From Lepturacanthus savala (Eukaryota; Chordata; Actinopteri; Scombriformes; Trichiuridae): 64,000 nt of DNA. The position numbers and the translations under genes were made by a program. Below, one piece after another: positions 11,265 through 23,965 of this stretch. Where the stretch lies: the NCBI GenBank assembly GCA_030544235.1, contig CM060463.1:35299920-35363919 (forward strand). The letters run 5' to 3'. Below the pieces are notes generated by a model. That model had not been told where the DNA came from. It did not search any database and was given only the letters and a program-made list of their open reading frames with translations. Every line of letters starts with the position of its first letter. The first letter of the stretch is position 1.

Positions 11265-13560
11265 ACTGTAACCAAAGGTAGTGCAGCTGGAGATACTCTT
11301 CTACAGGCTCATACTGCATGGTGAAGATGAGGCCACAACGATTCATTGTCATTTCTCTCCTCAAGGTCATAGTTAGTCTAGTTTAATGTTGAGGATTAAC
11401 ACAAGAGATGGTCACTAGTGCCTGAGACCAAATAAGAAAAAAACAACAAACAGAAAGTATCCTTGGATTCAAGGGCAACATCTTTTTGTAACCTTAGTGA
11501 ATCCCTCTGAGGGTGATCATGTCCACACAAGCGTTATCTAACCCACTGGGGCCTCTGCCGTGTTTGAGCAAAATCAACAACCAAATCAAGCAGTTTATAT
11601 TGGGATTTATTTTTCTTTTGGATTTAATTCCGAATGTTTAGAAATCCACCGGCTAATGTCAACTTAAAAGTTGGACTGGCATGGCAAAGTTTCTGTCATT
11701 ATCCTCTCCTGGAGGATTTCTGACTGCTGTTTGAGTTTGAAATTGAACACATGCCTCTGAAGCTGCATCAATGCAAAAGGTAAGCTCTCCCCTGTTGAGA
11801 GCCACCACTGAGGGATTGAACTTTGTTTGCTTTGCCAGGTTACCACCTGTGTGTTCCTGACTTCTGACTGAATAAGGATGAATAATATTGTATGTATGGT
11901 TACGTCATCCACTATATAAGGTATCGAGGCCTAAAGGATTTTCATGAAAGAGAAACACCTGCACACTGATTGAATCACAAATTCATCCAATGTTCTTTTC
12001 CTCGACAAGTCAAAAAAGGACATTCACTGTTATATAGTTATATGAGGTTCATAATAGTGAATGTCTTATAAATCTCGTCTTACAATATCACAGGTAATAC
12101 AGCAATGTTCTTTTCAATTGCTTCATAGTTGCTATTTTGCTAAAACAACAACAACAAAAAAAAACAATTGTCAACATGTATTTGTTCTGTTTCCCTTCAC
12201 ATTCTTTACTGTCATATTGTTTGCAGTATTCAATATTCTCACTACCTACTCTTCCTTGTTTATCACACGTACTCAATTAAGGCTGTAATTGTGCAGGATG
12301 AGCATACTTGATGCCGGGCAGGAAAACAATCTGGGCTCCGACGGCCTGGTTTAATTGTCGGAGTCTGGGTGAGGGGGATGGTTTTCCGTTGCTGTGGGGG
12401 ACAGCGTGGCTTTGTAAATGGACTACTTACGGAATTTTCTGGATGTTAAAACTTTTCTACTTCCCGTTGGGCAGCTACTAAACAAATAAATTACTCAATA
12501 TAATGAGCTGCACCGCTCTCCTATGGAATTCCCCCAGCTTTCAGGAATGAAAGGTACAGTTCGACACGCTTTTCTCATTATTGTAACTCTTGGGTTCATC
12601 CAAAGGATACGTTTTCTTTTTAAAAAAGAACGCTTTGGAAGATGAAAGGCATAGCACCATCCACCAGGATAATCCTTACCTAGTCAGATAGAAGATTCCT
12701 ACCACTCTGTTGTGGTTCGTCCCACTGGTTTATGGCTGAGAATAATCTCCCCATGTTCCCCCTCACACTTGTTCTTCCTTTCCACCTCTGGCTCTTTGCG
12801 TTGTGATTATTGCTATTTTCCCACAGTTTATACCACAAAGCCTTTAGGGATTCTGTGTTTATACTGAGTTTATATTGAGATGGAGGAGGTGAGACTGTAA
12901 ACAACAAGCTAATAAGAAGGCACTTGTGTTTTTCCTTGTGCGGAAAAATAACACTCGCTTCCTGTGCACCTCACAGCAGGGGTTAAAGTATAGCACTGGG
13001 ATGTCGTAATGTTTTTATGCCCTGATATCATGTTTGAAAATTAGAAAGTAATTACAATAAAATTTCTTCATATTAGACTGGAGTGCAGCCTGCCAATTAC
13101 AGTACATGTAACTCTAGACTGCACCAGTTTGGGGTAATTGTAGACGCTATAAAATTTACACTGCATAGTAAAATGAGGTCATTTCTGTGTATTCTACTGT
13201 ACAGTGATCAGTAGCAAAAAATAGAACTAATGCCAAGGGAAGACATAGCTGATATGAGATTATTATCTCTATACAAATACTTTTTCCTGGTTCTTTATTC
13301 AAGTCCAGAATGTCAAACTATGGTTTCCTAAAAGATGTTAAAAATACTCTACTTTGAATAATAATTTATGTCTGATTGGCTTCCAAGCTATTTGTGACAT
13401 CAGAAATCATGCTCATAGGCCTGCCTCTTAAAATCGGATTTTCAATGAACACATGTAGAGAAACATTCTGCTTTCAACAAATGACCAGAGACCAGCCTTC
13501 TAGTGTAAAACTCTGCACATGCATTGTTTTATACAGTGAAACACAACCATTCAACAATTC

Positions 13561-13900
13561 AAGTAATTTTCTATACCTGCTTATTCCTCATTAGGGTCGC
13601 AGGGGTCTGCTGGAGCTTATCCCAGCATGTTACGGCGAGAGGCAGGGATACACCCCAGATGGTTGCCAGCCAATCGTGGGGCACACACACCATTCACTCA
13701 CACACTCACACCTACGGGCAATTAGGTGTCACCAATTAACCTTTGGACTGTGGGAGGAAGTTGGAGTACCCGGTGAAAACCCACGCAGACAAGGGGAGAA
13801 CATGCAAACTCCATCCCAGACCCAGGACCAAGGAGGTCTTGAACTTGTGACCTTCTTGCTGTGAGGCAACAGCGCTAACCCCTGCGCCACCATGTCACCC
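13561..13900 (-). mobile_element. tRNA-like SINE, copy 3
   Basis: Matches copy 2 over nearly its whole length in the same orientation, with a deletion of about 40 bases in the part that reads AACTCCACACAGAAAGG in other copies and another near 13735. I find no convincing target duplication. Its head end lies 10 bases from the end of a MITE-3 copy (13911). The TGAC tail is degraded. Confidence 0.8.
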
Positions 13901-13910
13901 CCTTGTATTA

Positions 13911-14283
13911 GGGTCAGTGACAAATAATGTTTGGCAAGATGAGAAAGTCAAAAACTTTTTAGAAATACAGTTTTAAGAAGCATTCATCAGGTCAGGTCTC
14001 AAAATGTACATTGTGTGTTCATGTTGGTTTCTTGTTATTTAAAAGTCCATTTGTATCTTTTTTTTTCAAAAATCACGATTTTGTGTGATTTTTTTTTCAA
14101 TGAAATGAAATGTTAAATGTTGTAACCGAAAAAGAATGATACATTTCAAATATATATTCCAAATAGAATATAAAACTTGTTTATAGCATGTGTTTTTAAC
14201 TTTTTAAAACCTTTTTAAGAGAGTTAAACTATCTGGTACCAAGTTTTTAGGGTTACACCACATGACAGTTTTATCACTGACCC
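13911..14283 (+). mobile_element. MITE-3 copy b, full length
   Basis: Terminal inverted repeats GGGTCAGTGACAAA (13911) and TTTATCACTGACCC (ending 14283) enclose 373 bases without coding content. The interior block CTCAAAATGTACATTGTGTG with GTTCATGTTGGTTTCTTG is shared with the copies at 16565 and 40521. Superfamily not assigned. Confidence 0.82.
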
Positions 14284-15344
14284 ATATACTAAAACCACCA
14301 TTTTCTTGTATGAGGATAAAAATTGTTCAACTAAGAAAATGAAATGTTGAGACACAGTCGGCAGGTTCAAAAAAAAAAAAAAAACACGTTCACAACCGCT
14401 CTGGTCCAGACATTAACCACCCTCCAGTGTTTACTACAAAGCTTGAATTGGCCTTGTGGTGCACTGATGCCTGGGAAATGCTTGCTCCGTGCTGGGACCA
14501 GTGTTCTGGTTTATTGTGGTCATCTCAAGGCTGTGTGGTCCCTACAGGCCTTTTTTTTCCAGCCAAGCGGCTCTGTGCGGCACCCTCTCGACACACACCA
14601 GGGCCACCGCTGCCTCCTCTCACAGCGCAGGCAGCCGCCTCTCTCTGAAGTAACAGGCTTAAAGAACCTCCTGGAATACATTAGTCACAGTTATTAATGA
14701 GGTTGTTTAGTTCTGCTCTCCCCTTGTCTTCGCTCTTTTTTTTTCCCGCTGTGCAAAGTCACGTCGATGCCGAGGATTTGGGCTAAAACAAAAAGACAGA
14801 TCCTGCCCGCTCAGAGACAGAATCTGTGAGACAGAAGGGAGAGGAAGCGTCTTAGAAGAAGGGATCATGATACAGCCTAGACCTATGCTGCGTCTCTCTT
14901 AACCACACTACATGATGTTATGCACTTGGCAGAGGAATGGATTCCTCTCCTCTTACATTTAGATATGAATTGGCTCAGTTTAAGCTTGTCAGTGGCACAT
15001 GCTAGTTAATAATTTTTGTTTGTCTGTTCAGAAGAACAATATGTTTTTTGTTTTTTTATATATCTTTGAAAACAGGGTAGGATGTGACTTTCATGAGGGA
15101 AGAACATGAAGCAGAGAAAACAAGGGTTTTCAAAGCAAAGGACAAAATACCTCTGTGAATTTAGAATAAAAGTAGTAAAACTCAGGTAAGGCGGACTGAT
15201 ATATGATAACTACTGGTGCATTAAACCTGGTAGTCGGAAAAAAAGGTTGATGATAAAAGCCTAAGATAACGTCATCACTAACTGCTTAGCTAAGAAACTA
15301 GCGGATCTGAATAGTGAAGTGAGGTCAAGTTTATGGATGGAATA

Positions 15345-16435
15345 TGGAATCATAAATTCAGGAGGCTTGGCAGTCTATACAGCAATACAACGTCCCTGTC
15401 TTCAGAGCATTGATTTGATAAAAAACCTTTAATGGAAAAAAAAAATAGAAGAAGCCTCAGAAAGAAATGTTGTGTGTACAAGATAGAACACCATGATATG
15501 TAGGATGAGAAAACACAGGCAAGATTCCAGGAAAGATAAGAGGTTTTAAAATGTACAATAGTGGGCCATGAGTTTGAGGGGGAGAAATAGAAACTCTGAG
15601 TATGTAATAAAGCCCCCAGCAGTCTAAACCTATAGCAGAACAACTAGGTCCTAGGCCAGTTTAAGCCAGTCCACACTATAAGTTCATACAAAAAAGGACG
15701 ATTTTTTAGCCTATTCTTAAAGGTAGGGAATGGTGCCTGATGCTCAGACTGAAACAGGAAGATGGTTCCACTGAAGCAGAGCCTGTTTGTTGAAGGCTCT
15801 GCCCCCCATTCTAGTTCTAGACACTAAGAACCTCAAATAAACTGCATTCTGGGAGTGCAGATAAGGGGCTATGAGCTCTCTGAGATAAGATGGAGCCTGA
15901 CCATTACGAGCTTTGTAGCTGAGGAGGAGGATTTTGAATTCTATTCTTGATTTCACTGGGAGCCAGTAGAAAATACTTGTAAAATGTGATATCTTCTAGT
16001 GCTTGTCAATATACACAGCAGCATTCTGGATCAGCTGGAGAGACATTAGACTTGTTGGAGCAGTCTGACAACAAGGAATTGCAGTAATCAAGTCTGGAAG
16101 TAATACATGTGTGGACTATCTTCACTGCATCTTTTAGAGACAGGAAGTGTCTGACCTTGATATTTGTCATTGCTATTTGTTTAATGTGAGCAATAAAGGA
16201 TATATCTATATCTATCTATATCAAAGATGACAGATTCCTTAACATGGTGCCGGAGGCTGAGTAATGCCATGCAAAGTAGTTATTTTACTGGATAGTGCAC
16301 TACTATTGTGCTCAGGCCCAAGCACAATAACCTCAGCGGCAGAAAGTTGCAGTTAATGTAGGACATTATGTCCTTAAGACATGCTTGAAGTTTTGTGAGC
16401 TGGTTGGTTTGCGGAATTTGTTTGTGTTGTATGGA
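15345..16435 (-). mobile_element. LINE remnant (L2/Rex-like), 3' part with broken ORF2
   Basis: On the minus strand 15744-15956 translates as SRIEFKILLLSYKARNGQAP, SYLRELIAPY and RMGGRAFNKQALLQWNHLPV, the usual C-terminal end of a fish non-LTR reverse transcriptase protein. Upstream, CTGATCCAGAATGCTGC (around 16030) and CTGCAACTTTCTGCCGCTGA (around 16340) continue the pattern. Downstream the 3' untranslated part shows CTGCTATAGGTTTAGACTGC (about 15630). Stops and frame breaks are present. Not functional. Confidence 0.8.
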
Positions 16436-16444
16436 ACCTTGTAA

Positions 16445-16535
16445 TTGTTGTGCTGCAGCCCGTCCTGGGCAGGTCTCTCATAAAATGGAGCTTTTTAATC
16501 TCAATGGGAGTTTTTCCTTGTTAAAGGAATAAAAA
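16445..16535 (+). mobile_element. LINE 3' tail fragment
   Basis: The segment CCGTCCTGGGCAGGTCTCTC, then GGAGCTTTTTAATCTCAATG and CCTTGTTAAAGGAATAAA resembles the 3' end common to many fish LINEs (a GGCCAGGTCTCTCTTG..TTAATCTCAATGAGA tail). It lies in the opposite orientation to the neighbouring LINE remnant, so it is a separate insertion. Confidence 0.5.
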
Positions 16536-16564
16536 AAACTTCAAATAAAATCCAGAAAAGAGCA

Positions 16565-16765
16565 TGATATCTCAAAATGTACATTGTGTGTTCATGTTGG
16601 TTTCTTGTTATTTAAAAGTCCATTTGTATCATTTTTTGACAAGATATCAAATGGTGAAACCGAAAAAGAATGATAATTTTTAAATATATAGAATATAAAT
16701 ACTAGTTAAACTATCCGGTCCCAAGTTTTTAGGGTTACACTACATGGTAGTTTTGTCACTGACCC
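16565..16765 (+). mobile_element. MITE-3 copy c, 5' truncated
   Basis: Starts in the shared CTCAAAATGTACATTGTGTG block and ends GTTTTGTCACTGACCC at 16765. Nearly identical to copy b over the first 60 bases. Confidence 0.8.
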
Positions 16766-19090
16766 TAATACATTTAAACCATAGTATTGAATCTGTGACC
16801 CTAATAAGGTCCCACAAAATGCGTAAATTGAATTACAATTTCACAACGTGCCACCTTGAAGGAGAATGCTATGACATTGACACTGAGCAGAAGGTGACAT
16901 TTGCAGCCACCATGAGGGATATCTTGCTCTAGTCTCCACAGAGTAACCCTCACTAGAGAAGACATTTTGGAGCCATCTGCACCTAAAATAAGCAGCCTCC
17001 ACTCAATCACAGAGCTGATGCGTTGATGTCATTCATTCCTTTTGCAGCCTTGATAACTCCTCCTTGCGACCTTCTTACTAAATATAGCAATTCACGTATT
17101 GATTTGGGGACGTGGTGCATTTACAGCATGCCTCCACCATAATGACCTATTTCAACAGATTGCTTGTATCTTTTTGTGTGTGCGCTCTTTGTCTTGAGGC
17201 TGCAAGAAGAAGACACAGCCACTTGTTCTTGAGCGGAGGTAGACACAACATATCTCCATTATGTTGTGTTGGCCAAGACATCATCATGTATTTATGGTGG
17301 TATGTTGGCAACAAATAGCACACAAACATATTATATGCAGGAACCCTGTTCAAGTGCATATCTAAGCATGGATTTTATTAAATTTTAATCACGGCCTTGA
17401 ATGTTTGTGTTCGTTCTGAAGGCCACAAGAAGATGTTTTATGTCAACACGGTGTGAAATTGTAAGATTACCAGATTGCAGTTGGGCCTGAAAGCAGCACA
17501 ATTAAGTACCTCACTGCTATTAAAGTGTGGCAATGGGGAAAAGGGCCAATGAAAGTTTGGCAAAAACATAGCTTAAATTCCATCTGTGTATGTGCAACGT
17601 GCCAGCGGGCAGGCTTCCCATTACTGAATGACTGGCTATGATTGAAATCACGGCTCTAGCGCTTTGTTATCTGTCAGTGTAGTATCGCAAGTGGGATGTG
17701 CATTAACCGAATCACTGTTATGGTATTCAAGGCAGGAACACTCTCGCTGTTTTATGAAAACAGTCGGGTTGGCATGCCCAAACACCCCACGATTTATCCT
17801 TTTACCCTTTTTTATGCCCTTCTAAAGAACACAGCTGCCCACATTAGAGGTGTGCCGCAAGCTGTCTGGCCTTGTCAGTTATGCAAGATTATGCAAAAGG
17901 AAACAATGCAATTGATATGCTGTATCCTCTTCTTGAATGGAACAAAATTTCATTTAAAACTCATTTATTGGCACTTCCTTCCATTATGCTCATTTCAGAA
18001 GTTTGACCTCAATGGAGGTAATTTATCCAGTAGACTTTCTACAGCGGCATTGTCATCCAGTGGGGAGATTTTTATCAGTCGCATCACAAAAACCCCCAGA
18101 GAACATAAGTCCTTCCTCCTTCTTTTACCTATTCACCGACCTTCCAGAGACTGCCACAATCGGGCCTTTGTGGGCCCGGCTTGTCTGTCATCTCCCTGGT
18201 TCTGTTGATATGGGCCTCGTGCTGAGAGTACGGTCCCCTCATACATTGCACTAAGCGCTGGCTAATTGAGCTTGTTGAGCCAGAACCTGTTAGTGTGCTG
18301 ATAAGAAGGTATTTGACCTCTCAGGAGGCCTCTGGTGGTGCCCTGCCGAATACGTTCTTAACAGGTCTTCTGTCCAGAAAAGCTTAGCAGCCAAATAGTA
18401 GATCTTAAAAAACATCTCTCTATATCATTGTGTTGTTACTGCCGCTGGTAAAATGCCTGGTATGTTGACACTGGAGCAATAAATGGGGGGTAATATGTTA
18501 ATGTTGATCACGCACAAGTTTCTCAAAGGAAACCTCAGTGACTTTGAAAAAGGGGTGGAGCAGTGTTAGATTGGATATTAAAAGTGTGATAGCCTTTTCA
18601 AAGTCTGTTGATGTAGTCTCAGAAAAGAGCCTATAAAAAAGAACTGCAAGTAGGACTTTGCTTATTCTTTAATCAATCGCTTGCACTATGCCTCTGGTTA
18701 AAGGAGTTGGCAGAGGTCCATAAATCGAAGGTCTTGGATGGATGCCCTTACCATTTCCTCATCAAACATCCATGCAGCATAGCAAGACTTATCCGTGCCC
18801 TTTTCTTTTCTCTTTGTCTTTTCCGGGCCAGGGGAAACAGTTTTTGCACATTATTTCCCCCCCATTTGCTTTAATGCTTTTGTAGCAACAGATGATCAGA
18901 GTTTCGCAAACCAGAACCATTTAAGCCACACATGGTACACAAATTGATTTTAGTCCTTTCTGGCATTTTTTTGAAAACCACACCTATCTGGTATTCCAGC
19001 CAGGTTAAAACATATGTAAAGATTTTTTTGCACACAGCATTTCATCCAGGTCTGCAGTGGATGAGGATTTCAGACTGAGTGCAACTGACA

Positions 19091-19092
<2 letters not shown>

Positions 19093-19123
<31 letters not shown>
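19093..19123 (+). repeat. C31 homopolymer
   Basis: Thirty-one consecutive C followed by AGCCCCCCAGCC. Length may be an assembly estimate. Confidence 0.95.
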
Positions 19124-20814
19124 AGCCCCCCAGCCTCCCTGGGATAATCCTGCTGCCTCCAGGAACCCAAGACTAATCTGCCGCAGTCTCCCTTTTGCAG
19201 GTCCTCACTCATTCCAAACTGCTTGAACTTCTGCAACACCCTCACTTTCATTTGGTGATAGCCATGGCCAAAACAGTATTTTAACTTTGATGTGTGTGTT
19301 TACAGTAGGTAAATGTGCTTTGAATAGTTTCTATCTGCCCTCCTCGTGGTAAATTGCTGGTTTGCAGGGCACAAACACAGACACAGTTTTGATGAGTGAC
19401 ATGACTCTTGCTTTATGAGTAAATACAGTAGCTATTTTCCAGGAGGTAGAGGCATCTAGTCAAGCATTATATTTCGACAATGACCTTTTCAGCACCTCGG
19501 CATTAAACGTCAAAGATGATGTGTGCCGTCAGATATGCAGAACTGGAATGTGTCGAGCTGTTCAAAGGAGAAAGCTATATGACCCGAGGCTGGGTAGACT
19601 GCTTTATGGTTATATGCGTGTGTGTCATGTATGATTCATAATTTCAGTCATATGAATAACCAAGAATGATTGACATACAGGCTTCACCAGAGACTCTCCA
19701 CAAGTGTTGAGTATGAATTTAAAAGCAACATCTACTGTATCAAGATGTGAGCCAGAAATTAGACGACAAGCACTTTCCCCATTCGCAAGAGAATGAAACA
19801 CCAGCTTGAAATATACCATGGCCAAAACCACTAAGCTATAGCAGGAGCGTGACAAAATAAAAACACAATTAAAGCTGTCAAGTCTTTTTACTGTTATTCA
19901 TTTAGTCTTCAACAGAAGAATGACTTTATGGCATCACAGTAAAGCTGAAATTAATGTTTCTGTAAGGCTGGCAAGAAAAAAAAGAAAAATATACAGAGAA
20001 AGAATTTCCTCACTTCCTAGATGGTGAAGTCCTCTGCATGTTAATGGGTTGAGTAGGAAGTAGACCTCGAAGCAACTAATAATTAGGCAAAAATACACGA
20101 AAAGATACACAGAGAAAGCCTAAAACATCAAGACTTTAGTAGACAAATATGCATTATGTATAAATGATTGCAGTGAAGTATTTTTACCTGATCAGTAATG
20201 TATTGTAGTGCCTGGAATTCTCTCAGACACACGTTTTGCTGTGGATTGACTCTTTGTGAGGAATCAGGAAACATCTTAATTACCCTGCAGTCATCACTTA
20301 TTTTCTCAATCACCTCTTCCCTTAATCCTGTTAAATCTTTAGAAAGGCTGATAGCAGTACGTGACTTTGTTAAAACACGCTCACCCTGCTGCCTCAAAGG
20401 TTTGTTTTATTCTCTTAATTACAACACGAGGCAGTAAATGATCATATCTATTGTTTGCTATTCTATTCAGTATTCAAAACTTTACATCATGGCAACGAAG
20501 TCTCTACAACGGTGGAGAATAGTTTATTACTCATGTCATTGCTATGTATGTTTAAATCAATAATTAGAATTTAATCGGTTTGTTTCCGAGCTGTGTCCAT
20601 AGTGAGAAATGATTGCACAACACACAAAGAAGCAGTGATCTATTATTCTTGTTGTGTCAATTTATTGACCATGAGCAGTTTCAAAATATTAACTAGAAAA
20701 AAACACACATTTGAGAATATTTTTTATGCTGCAATCTCATTCAAGTATTTTCAGCAACAATATTTCATCAATATTCTTAAAAAACAGTCATTTGGGCTCA
20801 AATGGATTGAAGGG

Positions 20815-21240
20815 ATATATTGGGGGAGACTCAGCAGCAGAGTTGCCAAGGTAACAGAGAGCTTGTCTGTCCCCCCTTTGCCCCGGCATTGGCCCGGACC
20901 CTGGGTACTTAATTTCACTGACCCCCTGGGTCTGGGCTGAACAGCCTCCATTGATTAGGACAAATGTAAGGGAGACTAGCCAGCCAAGCCCCTCCTTTAT
21001 CAGGGTTAAGGATGTAGTCATAGAGGGGGAGAGGACGCAGAGCCGGCAGATGAATAGCTCAGGGATCCCTTGTTTTAGTTGAATCAATGACATATTTAAA
21101 GGCTAATTAGTCTATCTATTCACTCAGTATAAATTTGCCAGGGCCACCACCTCACTCTGCAGCCATGATTGGGCTATTTAATGTATTCCACCTCTAAATA
21201 GCAGCCATTAAAGCCTTCAAATGAATCCCCTCCCAACAAT
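20815..21240. promoter_or_regulatory. Candidate intronic regulatory island (intron 3)
   Basis: A repeat-free block with GGCTATTTAATG, CACCTCTAAATAGCAG and GGCTAATTAGTC, i.e. MEF2-like and homeodomain-like motifs, ending just before the GT array at 21293. Confidence 0.25.
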
Positions 21241-21292
21241 ACAAGGCTTTTCAGGCGCAGGTGTAATGGTGCAGGAAGAGGTTTTGGGTGTT

Positions 21293-21297
21293 TGTGT

Positions 21298-21364
<67 letters not shown>

Positions 21365-21390
21365 TGTGTGTGTGTCTGTGTGTGTGTGTA
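21293..21390. repeat. (GT)n microsatellite
   Basis: About 98 bases of GT with three single-base interruptions. Confidence 0.97.
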
Positions 21391-21870
21391 CATGTCTGAT
21401 TTCTAGCGCACTACCAAATGCCTCTTTTTGGGACTTTCTTCTATTTTCCTGCCTGCAGCAGTAGCTTCAGCTCAAGCTGGACACAGACTTCAGATCGAAT
21501 CTTTGAGTCTTAGTATCAGGTGAAAACCTGTTATGGCATTTTTTATATTTTTCTTTTTACTCTTTTGGTGGATGTCATGGTCCGAGTCTCTTATCAGCTT
21601 ATTTTGTGTTTGACAGTCAAGCCTGAATCGTACACCTGGTATACCATGGCACACTTTCATGCAGTTTTATTCCGAGTGGCATATGCATTTTGTGACAATT
21701 GTGTAAGAATTCATTTCACAAAAAGCTTTTGTATGCTGTCAGGAAAAAAAAAAAAAGAAAAAAAAGTCCACTTCTGTCATGGTTATTGAGAGAACATGAT
21801 ATGATAAAAAAAATGGGTCCATTAAGAGATAGGTTGCCTTTTTGTTCAATTTGTAAGTAAAATGATTCTA

Positions 21871-21872
<2 letters not shown>

Positions 21873-21959
<87 letters not shown>
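21873..21959. repeat. (GT)43 microsatellite
   Basis: Uninterrupted GT for 87 bases, followed by CGCAC. Confidence 0.97.
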
Positions 21960-21962
<3 letters not shown>

Positions 21963-22139
21963 ACTTGAATGAATGCATGCGTGTGTGAAATTGGTGCATT
22001 ACAGCTGTTGTATTTTTTTCCTCTCTTGTAGATCAAATGGATAATGTAATTCACTCAGACTCCCTGCTGTCTCATTAAATGCTTGTGGTCAGAAGAATTG
22101 ATATAATCTTTAATAAACAGACTTAATGGAGAGATGGCT

Positions 22140-22141
<2 letters not shown>

Positions 22142-22187
<46 letters not shown>
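22142..22187. repeat. (AT)23 microsatellite
   Basis: Uninterrupted AT repeat, third array within 900 bases. Confidence 0.97.
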
Positions 22188-22190
<3 letters not shown>

Positions 22191-23157
22191 CAGCCTGGGA
22201 ACACGATCCTCACAGTCCAGCTCTGGGGTGGTGTTTATCTTGTGTGCCTTCTTTTGAGGTGTGTGTGTGTTTAGTGTGTGTTTGTATGTGTGTGTTGGAG
22301 GGTTACACAGGGACAGTGACAGGATTCAGCACCAGCTGCTCCTTGCAATGCCCCCCCCCACCTCCTCTGTGACACCCCTCTTGTCCCTCCTGACTGGACA
22401 ACACGCAGCCCCTTTATGCCACCTGTCCATCAGATAGACTGCACCTTAGGGAGCCTCTGTCACAGAGCTCCGAGCTGCTCCGAGCTGCCGCTTGCTGCCT
22501 TTGTTTGGATTCTGGTAGCCTCCCCCCTCCCCCCCTCCCCCTCCTGCTTTCTTCAGGCTCTCTCCTCTCTTTCTCTCTCACTCTGTCTTGCTCTCTTTTT
22601 CTCTGTGCGCTGTCCTTTACAAACACAGACACACACATAGAGACTAGTGATTGCCACTGTCAGCTATTTCCTACATCTGTGTCCAGGGACAAAAGACCCC
22701 CCCACCCCCTCTCTACCCCTCTCTCTCTGCATGTTTCTCACCTGTACTGGCCTGGATGCACAACAACTCTGGCTTTTGTGGATGTGGAACCAGGAAAAGC
22801 TGATGATTCAGAGTTTGCTTTACCACGTTGTTAATTTCATGGACTGGGCAGCGTAATTCATCCTGTGCTGGGTTTATATCTCTGCCAAGACAATTATTTG
22901 AATTCTGGACCAACCCACTCACTTTTTTTTCCTTAGCAGGTCACCGAGGTCATGGATTTGATCCTCCTCCATTCTTTCTGCCTTTTCTCTGTCATCTACT
23001 TCTTTTCCACCGCTTATCCTCTACCTCCAGTCACCCCTGCTATCTCCTCACCCCATCCCACCGTCATCAGCAGTCTGAGGCTGTGATCGGGGCTGCGAGG
23101 TCCGGGTGCAGCCTGCGGAACGGAGCGGGGAAGCTGCCTTACATGGCAATGGCTCCT

Positions 23158-23172
23158 GTTGCCCATAGCAAC
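23158..23172. promoter_or_regulatory. RFX X-box-like palindrome
   Basis: GTTGCCCATAGCAAC matches the X-box pattern GTNRCC-N(0-3)-RGYAAC with both half-sites perfect and a 3-base spacer. It lies in a G+C-richer stretch (about 23085-23180) of intron 3. Confidence 0.4.
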
Positions 23173-23965
23173 GAGCTGTCCTTGAGAAAAAAAAAAGAGG
23201 CTCTGACAGCCCCGGTTAAAACTCATAAAGAGTTCAGACACATCGATCTGCTCGTCCAGGAGAGGACATACTGTAAACACTGTGCTTACAAAAAATGTAT
23301 GAATCATAGGTTTAGAGAGTATTAATTATGAGTAGATGTAGGAGGGAAATCAAATGTTTTTCAAGAATGCAAATCGTCATTACGCCTACTGTATCATCTT
23401 GTGCGGTGGGTGCAAAGCAGGTGACCTATTCCCATGAGCACGAAGGGGATGTGGGGTGGAGTCTGCTCACATTCTTTTGTTTCCCTCAACAATGACGGCT
23501 TAAAAACTCTCGACACCTGATCACTCCTAAGTCTCCTCATTTACCAGTTTCCTCTGTCTTACATTTGAAACAGTGTACGCCCATTCAAGCGCTGCTGTAT
23601 GCATGAAAAGACAGGTGTCGTTCTTTTTTTTTTCTTCCACCTCCTTCCCAGCATTAGCACTGCTGTGGCACTACAAGCACAATAAGTGACGCATTGGTAT
23701 CACGTGACAGTGAAAGTTGAGTGTCTCTGATTTCAGCTCGCATGCCATGTTAAGCAAGGCCAGACCGTCTTTGTTTGGGGGGACGAGTAGTTTATGCAAC
23801 AGAATTAAGTCCCAGTAACACGTAGCGGACATCGCTGCGCTGGTGGTTGGTGGCATGCGGTTAAACATGAAAAACAACAGTGGCTGTTATCGTGTAAACA
23901 GATTTCACATTTTAAATCTTGGTTTAACCGATCATCCCAAATTAGGGCTACAACACAATTAATCC

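Noticed and set aside
17696..18208. 170-codon open frame in intron 3
   Set aside because: No recognisable motif, ordinary intronic composition, no promoter or splice context.
21221..21406. Cysteine-valine repeat proteins in GT/CA arrays (also 21716-22054, 28103-28330, 30533-31000, 61161-61558)
   Set aside because: They are translations of dinucleotide repeats.
21293..21959. CRISPR-like array
   Set aside because: The regular repeats are dinucleotide microsatellites with no spacers, and the genome is eukaryotic.
22828..23325. 165-codon open frame on the + strand
   Set aside because: Composed of pyrimidine-rich and GC-rich intron sequence with no domain or start context.
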